Shown: positions 1 to 8,000 of the stretch, piece by piece | Layout of the letters: each line of letters starts with the position of its first letter | Position numbering within the stretch: position 1 is the first letter of the stretch | Assembly: GCA_003154255.1 (NCBI GenBank) | Contig: PMCY01000051.1 | Location: forward strand, 3,042-13,593 | DNA from: Candidatus Aminicenantota bacterium | GTDB taxonomy: Bacteria > Acidobacteriota > Aminicenantia > Aminicenantales > UBA4085 | DNA: 10,552 nucleotides | Direction of reading: 5' to 3' | Program-made: the position numbers and the translations under genes | Notes under the pieces: model-generated | Seen by the model: the letters and a program-made list of their open reading frames with translations, nothing else | What the model was told of the DNA's origin: nothing | The model's database searches: none

Positions 1-5
1 TTTCA

Positions 6-34
6 TTGACCGGCCCGAATATTTGCGTTACGCT
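6..34 (+). promoter_or_regulatory. Candidate sigma-70-type promoter for pgsA
   Basis: TTGACC at 6-11 matches five of six bases of the -35 consensus. A 17-base spacer separates it from TACGCT at 29-34, which matches the -10 consensus at the three most conserved positions (T, A and final T) only. The predicted transcription start is near base 41, almost on the pgsA ATG at 43, and no Shine-Dalgarno is visible before that ATG, so the transcript would be leaderless or nearly so. The -10 is weak, and a real promoter could lie upstream of the window. Confidence 0.35.
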
Positions 35-42
35 AGCGGCCG

Positions 43-594
43 ATGATGAACCTTCCGAACGCCCTGACGTCCCTGAGAATCGCCCTCATCCCGTTCCTCA
101 TGGCCGCCCTGCTCTCCTCGTTCCGCGGCCACGAATGGGTCGCTTTCGGTTTGTTCCTCTTCGCCACTCTGACCGATACCGTCGATGGCCTCCTGGCCCG
201 CAAGACCAACGCCGTCACCGAGCTCGGCCAACTTCTCGACCCCATCGCCGACAAGCTCCTGATGACGGCCGCCTTCATCTGCCTGGTCCAATCCGGGCAC
301 GTCCCCGCCTGGATAGCCGTCGTCATCATCGGCCGGGAGGTCGCCGTCACTGGTTTCCGGGCCATCGCCGCCACCAAAGGTGTCATCATCGCCGCATCCT
401 GGCCGGGCAAGATCAAGATGCAGCTTGAAGCTTACACCATCGCCCTGCTGATCCTGGGCCGGACGATTTTGGGAAAATTTTACGTCGTCCCCCAGGTCCT
501 TTTGTGGCTGACCATGGCCATGGCCGTTTATTCGGCGGCTGAATATTTCGTCAAATTCGGGCCGGTCTTGGTCAAAGAACCCAAAAAAGCCTAG
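43..594 (+). CDS. pgsA: CDP-diacylglycerol--glycerol-3-phosphate 3-phosphatidyltransferase (phosphatidylglycerophosphate synthase)
   Basis: The product is an inner-membrane enzyme that transfers the phosphatidyl group of CDP-diacylglycerol to sn-glycerol-3-phosphate. It makes phosphatidylglycerol phosphate, the committed step to phosphatidylglycerol and cardiolipin. The 183-residue protein carries the complete CDP-alcohol phosphotransferase signature: D45, D48-G49, A52-R53, G62, D66 and D70, with the family spacing DxxDGxxAR-x8-GxxxDxxxD. The N-terminus NLPNALTSLRI and the later IIGRE (95-99) and GKIKM (122-126) segments are typical of PgsA rather than of phosphatidylserine or choline transferases. 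Several hydrophobic stretches (about 11-25, 33-45, 73-85, 88-104, 129-145, 148-166) fit a polytopic protein, and the length is normal. In-frame stops at 7-9 and 34-36 force the start to the ATG at 43 or the adjacent ATG at 46. No clear Shine-Dalgarno precedes it. The gene converges with fabD. Confidence 0.95.
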   Translation: MMNLPNALTSLRIALIPFLMAALLSSFRGHEWVAFGLFLFATLTDTVDGLLARKTNAVTELGQLLDPIADKLLMTAAFICLVQSGHVPAWIAVVIIGREVAVTGFRAIAATKGVIIAASWPGKIKMQLEAYTIALLILGRTILGKFYVVPQVLLWLTMAMAVYSAAEYFVKFGPVLVKEPKKA

Positions 595-608
595 CGTGCG
601 TTTTCTGC

Positions 609-1532
609 TTATTCGAGCGCGGATTTCGCCTTCCCCAGCGAGTCGATATCCTCCACGTTCAGCATCGTGAAGGGGTGGGAGAAGCCGCGGCCGATGCGTT
701 TGATCAGGCCGATCAGCACCTTGCCCGCACCGATTTCAACAAAGGCGTCGATCCCTTCACCAGCCAGCGATTCCATGGATTTACTCCACATCACCGGACG
801 ACTGACCTGCCGTTTGAGGCCGTCGCGGGCCTGGACGCCGGTCTGGATCATTTTGGCGTCGACATTCGTGACGATGGGGAAGTTGAGGTCCGAGAATGCA
901 ACGGCGTCCAGGTCGACCGCCAGCCGTTCCTCCGCGCTCTTCATGAGCGGCGAGTGGAAGGGGGCGCTAATGGGCAACATGACCGAACGCGGCGGCTGGG
1001 CCAATTGCAGGGCCTCCTCCACGGCTTGTTTGTGGCCGGAAATGACGATCTGGTCGGCCGCGTTCCAGTTGGCGATCTGGACGACCCCGCTCTTGACCTG
1101 GCCGATGGCCGCCTCGATGGCGTCGAAACCCAGGCCGATGACCGCGGCCATGGCCCCCACGCCGACGGGAACCGCCTCCTGCATGTATTTTCCCCGCTTG
1201 TGCACGAGAAGAACGGCATCTTCGAAACGCAGGGCGCCGGCGGCAACCAAGGCCGAATATTCACCCAGACTGTGGCCTGCGGCCAAGGCCGGGGTATGGC
1301 CGAGCAGGCGATAAGCGATGGTGCTGACGGTCAGGAGAGCGGGCTGTGTGTTTTGGGTCAGCTTCAGTTCGTCTTCAGGCCCTTCGAAACAGAGTTTGGA
1401 TAACGAATAGCCCAGAACTTCGTCGGCCTTTTTAAAAATCCGCCGGGCCTCTTCGGAATGGTCATAAAAGCTTTTTCCCATCCCGACGGCCTGCGAACCC
1501 TGGCCGGGAAACAAAAAGGCGGTTTTTTTCAT
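609..1532 (-). CDS. fabD: Malonyl-CoA:acyl carrier protein transacylase
   Basis: The product is a cytosolic enzyme that moves malonyl groups from CoA to acyl carrier protein, supplying the extender unit for type II fatty-acid synthesis. The 307-residue protein has the normal FabD length. It shows the N-terminal FPGQGSQ motif (residues 8-14, with oxyanion-hole Q11), the nucleophile-elbow GHSLGE with catalytic S88, R113 in the helix that binds the malonyl carboxylate, and the catalytic histidine H193 in APFHSP. The usual NxNSP-like segment reads NWNAAD here, a mild variation. The ATG at 1532 has a GGAG Shine-Dalgarno seven bases upstream (1540-1543) and a strong promoter behind it. The gene stands apart from other fab genes within this window: the neighbour upstream is an envelope gene and the neighbour downstream is the convergent pgsA. 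Its stop lies 14 bases from the pgsA stop, with no convincing terminator between them. Confidence 0.96.
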   Translation of the reverse strand: MKKTAFLFPGQGSQAVGMGKSFYDHSEEARRIFKKADEVLGYSLSKLCFEGPEDELKLTQNTQPALLTVSTIAYRLLGHTPALAAGHSLGEYSALVAAGALRFEDAVLLVHKRGKYMQEAVPVGVGAMAAVIGLGFDAIEAAIGQVKSGVVQIANWNAADQIVISGHKQAVEEALQLAQPPRSVMLPISAPFHSPLMKSAEERLAVDLDAVAFSDLNFPIVTNVDAKMIQTGVQARDGLKRQVSRPVMWSKSMESLAGEGIDAFVEIGAGKVLIGLIKRIGRGFSHPFTMLNVEDIDSLGKAKSALE

Positions 1533-1565
1533 TATTGATCTCCGCGGCTGATTTTTGCGCGCGGA

Positions 1566-1594
1566 ATTTTGTCCGATAAACGCTGGCCTGTCAA
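1566..1594 (-). promoter_or_regulatory. Sigma-70-type promoter for fabD
   Basis: On the minus strand a perfect TTGACA (-35, 1589-1594) is followed by a 17-base spacer and CAAAAT (-10, 1566-1571, four of six consensus matches). The predicted transcription start is near 1559, giving a leader of about 27 bases that carries the GGAG ribosome-binding site at 1540-1543, seven bases before the fabD ATG. Spacing, position and strand all agree, so this is the best promoter in the window. It implies that fabD can be transcribed independently of the tamB/Omp85/SurA-like cluster behind it. Confidence 0.65.
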
Positions 1595-1595
1595 G

Positions 1596-1626
1596 AAAAA
1601 CCCCCTCCCTTTGGCCGAGCGGGAAG
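1596..1626 (-). terminator. Possible weak intrinsic terminator after the SurA-like gene
   Basis: Reading the minus strand, CTTCCC (1621-1626) can pair with GGGAGG (1604-1609) through one G-U wobble, with an 11-base loop. GGG and then five T residues (1596-1600) follow. The arms compete with a 13-base palindrome centred on 1626 (CGGGAA / TTCCCG, 1620-1632). The position, just past the SurA-like stop and just before the fabD -35 box, suits a terminator. The stem is short and the T-run is interrupted and offset by three G, so read-through into fabD is possible. Confidence 0.25.
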
Positions 1627-1693
1627 TTCCCGGCTTTTCAACAGCTTTCTTATCCCCGGAAGCTAAATATTGTCTTTTTCATCCCCCAAGCCT

Positions 1694-2356
1694 CTACTTG
1701 AGGCAGTTCGGCCGGATCTCGATCTCGGCCTGTTCGCGGAGGGTTTCGATCCAGAGCGCGGCCTGGACCTCGATCTTGGCCCGCTTGAGCTCGGCTTCGA
1801 TCGCATCAAGGACTTCGACGAGCGGTTTGACCGGTGTGCCCTCCTTCTTTCGGGCGGCCGTATAGGCATCGGCATAAAAAGTTTCGATCTCCTTGAGCGT
1901 CACACTGACACTGCGGCCGAAACGATCGGCGATGATGCGCCTAAAACGCGAACCCCTTCCGATGATTTCCCGCGCGTCCGCTTCGGTCATCCCAAATTCG
2001 TCCAGCCGGCCGCGCAGGGTCGGCGCGCCCAGCCGGGCAACCAGGCCGGCCCATTCGGCCTCGATCAGCGTGGGGTCGGGGACGGTCCCATCGCGAACCT
2101 GGGTCAGCACGATCAGCCGGTCGATCAGCTTGTCCAGGATGCGCCCGCGCCGAGCTTGAGGATCGGCGCCGCCGCCGGCCGGCTCGAAGATTTCCAGCGC
2201 CTCGGCGATTTCCACATCGGTCCGGGTGATGATCTCGTTGTTGACGACGGCGGCAATGCAATTGACGAGGCGCGATTGGCCGGCCACGCCGGCGGCCGAT
2301 AAAAGAAACGCCGCCGCGCCGGCCGCCCATCCGTGGAACACTGGCTTTTTTCTCAT
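1694..2356 (-). CDS. Short SurA-like periplasmic chaperone without a PPIase domain
   Basis: The 220-residue protein begins with a signal peptide (basic MRKK, a hydrophobic stretch at about 9-24, a likely cut after AGVAG near residue 26). After it comes a segment typical of the SurA N-terminal domain: VNCIAAVVNNEIITRTDVE (31-49), then helices including a KLIDRLIVLTQ segment near 75-85 and an EFGMTEADAREII segment near 121-133. A parvulin-type PPIase domain would normally follow the SVTLKEIETFY segment at about 150-160. Here the sequence runs almost directly into a C-terminal helix like the one that closes SurA proteins (ALWIETLREQAEIEI). In SurA the N- and C-terminal parts form the chaperone core that holds unfolded outer-membrane proteins, so chaperone activity without isomerase activity is the likely role. 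The start is one base past the Omp85 stop codon, which suggests translational coupling and a shared job in outer-membrane protein delivery. The similarity is judged by eye. Confidence 0.75.
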   Translation of the reverse strand: MRKKPVFHGWAAGAAAFLLSAAGVAGQSRLVNCIAAVVNNEIITRTDVEIAEALEIFEPAGGGADPQARRGRILDKLIDRLIVLTQVRDGTVPDPTLIEAEWAGLVARLGAPTLRGRLDEFGMTEADAREIIGRGSRFRRIIADRFGRSVSVTLKEIETFYADAYTAARKKEGTPVKPLVEVLDAIEAELKRAKIEVQAALWIETLREQAEIEIRPNCLK

Positions 2357-2357
2357 A

Positions 2358-5099
2358 TTAGAAGATATTCCCGATGGTAATGAAGGCTTTGGCCCCGCCC
2401 GCGCCCTTGGGCGGGTTCAGATTCCAGGCCAGATCGAAGCGGACCGGCCCGAGCGGCGTCTTATAGCGCAAGCCGAGCCCGATGGCTTTTTCCAGCCGCC
2501 CGAGGCTGAAATCGTTGCGATGGGAAAAAACGTTGCCGGCGTCGAGAAAGATCGCCCCCAGAAGTCCGGGCAAAGAGGGAAACATCGGGAACTTCAGCTC
2601 GAAGTTGAACAAGGCCATGGTCTTTCCGCCCACGGGCACGAGGGACTCCGGGTCCCGCGGCCCGAGCTCGTCAAAGAACTCACCGCGGAACGAGTTGCTC
2701 CCCCCGGCGAAAAACCGCTCATGAATAGGGATCCGGCCCATGCCCAGGCCGAGGCGGGCGGTCCAGCTGAAGTTCCAGCGTCCGATGACCGGAACGAACT
2801 GCTGGTACTTGAGGAAGGTTTTGACGTAGTCCGATTCGGCCTGGAAGAGCGGCACCGCCCATTCCAGGACTCCGCTGAAGAACACGCCGCGCTCAGGGTT
2901 GAAGGAGTCATCGCGGCGATCAAAGAGCAGCGTCTCCGAGGCCGAGGTCGTCGAGTAGGGAAAATGCTGGCGGTCCACTTCGTTCTCGGGCACGTCCAGG
3001 AAATAGAGAGTCGTGGTGTCCCAGCGCAGGGTCGTCAGGGACTGCCAGGCGCCCGACAACGGCTCCGATCCGCTCAGGCTCACGCCGCGGCGGTCGAAAC
3101 CATAGCTGACCCTGGCTTCGCGTTCCATCCAGGCGTTGAGGACGGTCTGCAGCCTTATCCCGAAAAAGTAGGGCTCCTCCCAGGACAAGACGGCCCGCCG
3201 TTCTCGCTGGCTGAACTGGGTGATCAGGCTGAGCTGGGCGGCCCGGCCGAACATGTTGCCGCGGATGAATTCGGCCGTGACCCGGGGCCCGATGACGTTT
3301 TTGGCCAGGTCCAGGGAGGTCGGCTCATTCTTGGTCTCCAGCCCGGCCCCCAGGCTGATCAGGTTGCGTTCGCCCTCGCGCAGGTTGATGACCAGGTTTT
3401 CGGCCTCGGGCCCGCTGGGGACCTCCTCGATTCTGACCTCGGAGAAAACGCCCAGCTTTTCCAGGCCGCGCTTCGTCTCCAGAATGGCTTCGGAGCCTGC
3501 CCAATCGCCTTCTTTGAGACGAAGCTCCCGCTCGATGAGACGGCGCTGGGTCACGAGCAGGCCGGCGATGACGATGTGGTCGACCCGCATCCGCCTCCCC
3601 TCCTCCAGCCGGAATTCGACGGCGAAGCGGTCCGCCCCCGTCTGTTCCACGGCCGCGGCGATCTTCGTCCCCCGCACACCTTTGTCCTGGTAATAAGACT
3701 CCAGCCGGCCCACGTCGCGCTGGACATTGGGCGGGTAATAAGGACCGCCCGAACGGATGGAGATCTGGGCCAGGAGATCGGCCGCGGGAAACAAGGAAGC
3801 GCCGCGCAAGGAGATCCTTTCGATGACCTGCAGCGGTCCCTCCGTCACCTGGATCTGGGCGATCGTCCAGCGCCCGGATCGGCTGAAGTTCAAGGCGGCG
3901 CGGGTCCGGGCGAAACCGCGCGACTCGTAGAAGCGGACGACCCGGTCCGGGACATCAAAGAGCTCGCTGCTGTCGATAGAACTGAGAAACGGGATTTTGG
4001 GTCCGACGGCCAAGGCGGACTTGATCTCGGCGGCGGAGAAATGGGTGTTCCCCGAAAAAACGATGTCGCCGATCCGCTGTTTCTCGCCCGCCTCGACTTC
4101 GTGGACAACGCGGAGCTCACTGGGTGAACGCTCCAGGTTCGTCTTGACCGTGGCGAATAGAAACCCGCGGCCGCGCAGATCGGAGAGGATGCGCCCTTCG
4201 GCCTGGGCCACGGACCAATCTTCGAACACGCGCTCCTCCCAATATGGCTGCAGGAGAGCGGGGTCGAAATCCGCGCCCCGGACTTCGATGCGGATCCGGT
4301 CCTGGAGATCGATCTTGAAACGCAGGGAAACGGTATTGTCCGTTTCGTGAAAGGTCCGGCGCTGAACGGAGATGTCGGCCCGGGGATAGCCTTGTTCATT
4401 GTAATAGGACTTGAGCCGGGCGATATCGGTCTCCAGGACGGCCGGGTTATAGGGACGGCCGGGACGGCTTTCGGCGAGCCGCTTCAGGCTTTCGATATCC
4501 GCCGCGGCGGCCCCTGAAAAAATCACGTCGCGCAGGATGAAGCGCGAGCCCGGGACGATATCGAAGGTCACGTCGACGACCGGCCGTCCTTCGATGCGGG
4601 CGGCCGAAGCGCCCACTTCGCAGCGAAGGTAGCCTTCCTTGCGCAAGGCTTCGCGCAATTCGGCCACGGCCCGGATGCGCTTTTCCTCGGAGTAGGCCGC
4701 CTCGGGCCGGACCGCATAAAGGATTTCGCGCAATTTTGCCGTGGAAACGCCGGCGCCGCCTTTGAACAGGACCTTGCGCACGGACAGCCGCCGCTCCAGG
4801 ATGACCGTCAGCCGGACGTCGGCCTCCCCCTCGCGGTGAACCTGGACATCGGCGAACAGGCCGGTGCGATAGATTTGCCGGATCGCGTCGTCGACCCGCT
4901 TGAGCGAAAACGGCTGGCCGGGAGCCAGGGGGACGAGGACGGACATCTCCGCGTCGGCCGGACGGCCGTCGACGAAAACGGCCACCGTGGACACCGCCGG
5001 CAACGACCCTTCGGCCGCGGCCAGGGCGGATCCCACCGCCAGGACCGCGGCCAGAAAGACGGCCGGGCGCCGGTTAGAACCGCTTGCGGATCTTGGCAT
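2358..5099 (-). CDS. Omp85-family outer-membrane assembly protein (BamA/TamA-like) with seven apparent POTRA domains
   Basis: Numbering from the ATG at 5099 gives 913 residues. A signal peptide (about 1-30, ending ALAAAEG) is followed by seven consecutive POTRA-like repeats at about 34-103, 105-185, 186-266, 268-338, 340-421, 423-501 and 502-576. Each keeps the helix-glycine-strand signature, for example YRTGLF, RKEGYL, NEQGYP, RGRGFL, ESRGFA, QDKGVR and EKLGVF. A C-terminal Omp85 beta-barrel follows (about 577-913), with the loop-6 region FAGGSNSFRGE (R805) and a terminal phenylalanine as in outer-membrane beta-signals. Omp85 proteins insert beta-barrels into the outer membrane. BamA usually has five POTRAs and TamA three. 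Pairing with tamB suggests a Tam-type role, whereas length and the SurA-like neighbour leave general BamA possible, so no symbol is given. A TTG at 5102 directly precedes the ATG; ATG is preferred, though only a poorly spaced GGGGA lies upstream. The 5' end overlaps tamB by 26 bases. Confidence 0.92.
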   Translation of the reverse strand: MPRSASGSNRRPAVFLAAVLAVGSALAAAEGSLPAVSTVAVFVDGRPADAEMSVLVPLAPGQPFSLKRVDDAIRQIYRTGLFADVQVHREGEADVRLTVILERRLSVRKVLFKGGAGVSTAKLREILYAVRPEAAYSEEKRIRAVAELREALRKEGYLRCEVGASAARIEGRPVVDVTFDIVPGSRFILRDVIFSGAAAADIESLKRLAESRPGRPYNPAVLETDIARLKSYYNEQGYPRADISVQRRTFHETDNTVSLRFKIDLQDRIRIEVRGADFDPALLQPYWEERVFEDWSVAQAEGRILSDLRGRGFLFATVKTNLERSPSELRVVHEVEAGEKQRIGDIVFSGNTHFSAAEIKSALAVGPKIPFLSSIDSSELFDVPDRVVRFYESRGFARTRAALNFSRSGRWTIAQIQVTEGPLQVIERISLRGASLFPAADLLAQISIRSGGPYYPPNVQRDVGRLESYYQDKGVRGTKIAAAVEQTGADRFAVEFRLEEGRRMRVDHIVIAGLLVTQRRLIERELRLKEGDWAGSEAILETKRGLEKLGVFSEVRIEEVPSGPEAENLVINLREGERNLISLGAGLETKNEPTSLDLAKNVIGPRVTAEFIRGNMFGRAAQLSLITQFSQRERRAVLSWEEPYFFGIRLQTVLNAWMEREARVSYGFDRRGVSLSGSEPLSGAWQSLTTLRWDTTTLYFLDVPENEVDRQHFPYSTTSASETLLFDRRDDSFNPERGVFFSGVLEWAVPLFQAESDYVKTFLKYQQFVPVIGRWNFSWTARLGLGMGRIPIHERFFAGGSNSFRGEFFDELGPRDPESLVPVGGKTMALFNFELKFPMFPSLPGLLGAIFLDAGNVFSHRNDFSLGRLEKAIGLGLRYKTPLGPVRFDLAWNLNPPKGAGGAKAFITIGNIF

Positions 5100-8000
5100 C
5101 AAGGCTCAAACGTCCCCGCTCGTCGCGCATGGCCACGAGCGAGAAGCTGTCGGTAAACTCCCATTCCAGCCGGACGAGTTCCTCACGCTGGCTGGTCAGG
5201 TTGGTGGAATATAAAAGGATGATGTTGCGCGATATCTTTTTGCCTACGGTCAGGCGGGCGGTCATTTCCGTGGAAGCGCCGAGAACGAAGGGATCGATGC
5301 GGAAGCTGTCCAGGGCGAAAAGCTTTTCGGCGCGTTTCTTGGCGTCCTCGGCCAGCTGAAAAGACAGCATGGACCCCGTTCCCATCTGGGTGCTGGCATC
5401 GTACTGGTAGGTCCGCTTGAAGGACTCGCCCAGGGCCAGCAGGGCCAGGACGTCTTCGGGGGGCAGTGGAGGCGCGGAGGAAAATTCCGGGCGAAGCCGG
5501 TCCAACGGGCCGCTGGCCGAGATGGTCACGCGATAATCCTTCAGAAAGGTTTCGGCGCGGACGTCGAGATAGGGCTCGAACGAGTTCGGGTTGAAGAAAC
5601 CGATCCGGGCCTGAACGAGCCGGAACTTGCGATCCTGAAAGTAGAAATCGCCGCGCAGACCCTCGATCTCTCCCAGCAGGATGGGCGCTTCGACCGTTCC
5701 GGACAGGGTCAGATCGAAGCGGGCCTCGATCTTGCCCAGGGAATTCTCGATCAGGACGTTGTCGTCGGCCCGCAGGTGGATATCAAGGCCCATGGCATCG
5801 ATGGCATTGCGCCTGGCCTTGGGCCCGGAGGGCACCGTGGAAAAAATGAACTTGTCGGTGAATTCCCGTCGCCAGGAAAATTGCTTGATCAAGAATTCGC
5901 CCGAGAGCGCCAGCCGCTCGCCGCCGCCTTCCAAGCGGAGTGTGCCGTCGGCCAGCGTCCGGGTTTTTTCCAACAGGGCCAGCCGGAGGCCCTTGCCGTC
6001 GGCGCGGATATCGATATATTCCAAGCCGGCCTTGCCCAGCCGGATTTCCCCGCCGGCCTGAACCTCGCCGCCGGCGAGACGGCCCTGGAATGACCGCAGA
6101 GACGCCTTGTTGTCCTGGATGCGGATGAGCCCGGAGAAATCGGTCAGAGCATGGGGAAAGCCGGGAATCGGCAGAAGCGCTCCTTTGATATCCACGGCTC
6201 CATCGACCCGGGGGCTCGGATTGGCACCCGAACCGCGGATATCCAGGAGATAGTCAATCTCGCCCTTGACCCCCTTCCAGGGCAGGAAGAGATCGGGATT
6301 GAGCAGGCGTCCTTTCAAATGGAGGAGATAGGACCTCTCCGGCTCGGGATAGGTGAACAATGCCGAGAAATCGTTTCCGCCCGGATCGATCTTTCCTTCC
6401 ACCTGCGCGGTCAGCTCGTCGGCGGGGAACCCGAGGGACAATGTGCCGGACAAATCGGCCGGGCCCGTGGCCCCGTAGCGCAGGGACGTGACGGCGAAAG
6501 ACCCGCGGAGCTGATCGGCCTGAAGCGACCCGGCGCCTTTAAGGCGAACCTGGGCCCGACCGGTCAGATCCGGCACTAGAGTCCCCAGATCAAATCCGGT
6601 CCCTTCGAGATCGACGTCGAAAACCCGGGTTTTGACGGCGAACCGGGCGTCTCCTCCGACGATACCGCCAAGGAAACCGGCTTTGAGCTTGGTTAGGGCG
6701 ACCTCGCCCGTCGCCTTTCGCCATTCCAGCCCGGTCTCGACATCCTTCAGCAGGACTCCGCCCAGTTCGAGATCGGGAGATCGGACCCGGCCGAGGACCT
6801 GGACGTCCCCATCGGCTATGGCGATGGTCACCTGGCCCGCGGCCCGCCCCTTGAGAGGAAGCGCTAAGTCGAGCGGCGTCAGAATGCGTTCGATCGGCCC
6901 ATCGTCCAAACGCACGCCGACTTCGACCTTCCCGTCATGGGTCTGGAGGCGGACTTCTCCGCGCATTTCGGGATCGTTTATTTTAAACAGGCCGGAGACA
7001 TCACCGCCGGCGATCTCGGTGATGCCGTCCACGCCGCCGGCCTCGAACCGGTCGAAACCCGCTTGGGCCAGGGAGAAAAGGAACTTGACCTGGGGTTGAA
7101 AGAACGCGCCCAAAAGCTTAACCTCGGCCGTGCCGCGGCCCCGGATTTCCGGAAAAACCGGCGGCCGGGGCAGAACCAAGCCGACGAATTCGCGGCCGCG
7201 TTTGACGTCGGCCACGCTGCCGGTCATGGTCACTTCAAGATCGCGGCCGACGGCGATACGGCCATCGACGCGAAGGACGGCAAAACCCGTCTCCAATTTG
7301 GCCGAGGAGAATGTGACCGTTTTGGCGGGGCCGTTCCAGACGAGATCGATGGGGCCGCGCACGGAATACCGGCCGCCCGCCTCCGGCGCCGAGGGATCGT
7401 CTTCGAACGACGCCTTCACCGTGACCCGGCCGTGATCGACAATGAAGGTCCCCGTCGCCGCCGAACGGACGGGCCAGGGAATCTTGATGTCCTTGAGAAT
7501 GGGGTCGACGTGGATGGAGCGGGCCAGGCCCTCGACCGGACCATGGCCGAACTTGAGATCCAGATATTCGGGCGCCTGCCGGGGATTGCGCACGACGAGA
7601 TTGAGGGTCGCCGCCTCTCCCTGCCGGAAGGACAAAGCCCCCTCGACACGGCCCATAGGGATCCCGCTCAGCACGAGCCCGGCCGAAGACAGGTCGGCCT
7701 TGATGGACAGGGCGCCCCCGGTGCGGACGATCGCGCCCGCTCCTTCCAGGGGGCCGGCCCAAACGAAGGGCAGCTTGAGATACTCGGCCAACAGATCGGC
7801 CGAAGTCCTCACATTCAGATGAAGGTTTCCGCTCAGGTCGTTGATGTTGGAGAGGACCCCGCGGGCCCGGACCAATATGCTCTTGCCTTCGAAGATCAAT
7901 TGATGGAATCGCAGATCATTCCCCGTCCCCTCCACGACGGCCCGCAGCCGGCCGCTGAAAGGATGGCTCATGGTGGCGAAAAGGACCGAGTTCTCCTCGG

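Noticed and set aside
583..610. Possible bidirectional terminator between pgsA and fabD (A-run at 583-588, T-run at 601-604)
   Set aside because: Only a four-base AAGC/GCTT pairing with a 16-base loop can be drawn, too weak to call a terminator.
2226..4127. Long open frame (633 codons) on the + strand opposite the Omp85 gene
   Set aside because: The translation is rich in Gly, Pro, Arg, Asp and Gln with no family motif. The minus-strand frame has clear POTRA and barrel homology. Long antisense frames are expected in G+C-rich coding DNA.
5100..5102. TTG start codon for the Omp85 gene
   Set aside because: An ATG follows immediately at 5099 and has the same poor Shine-Dalgarno context, so the ATG is the simpler choice. 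The difference is a single residue before the signal peptide.
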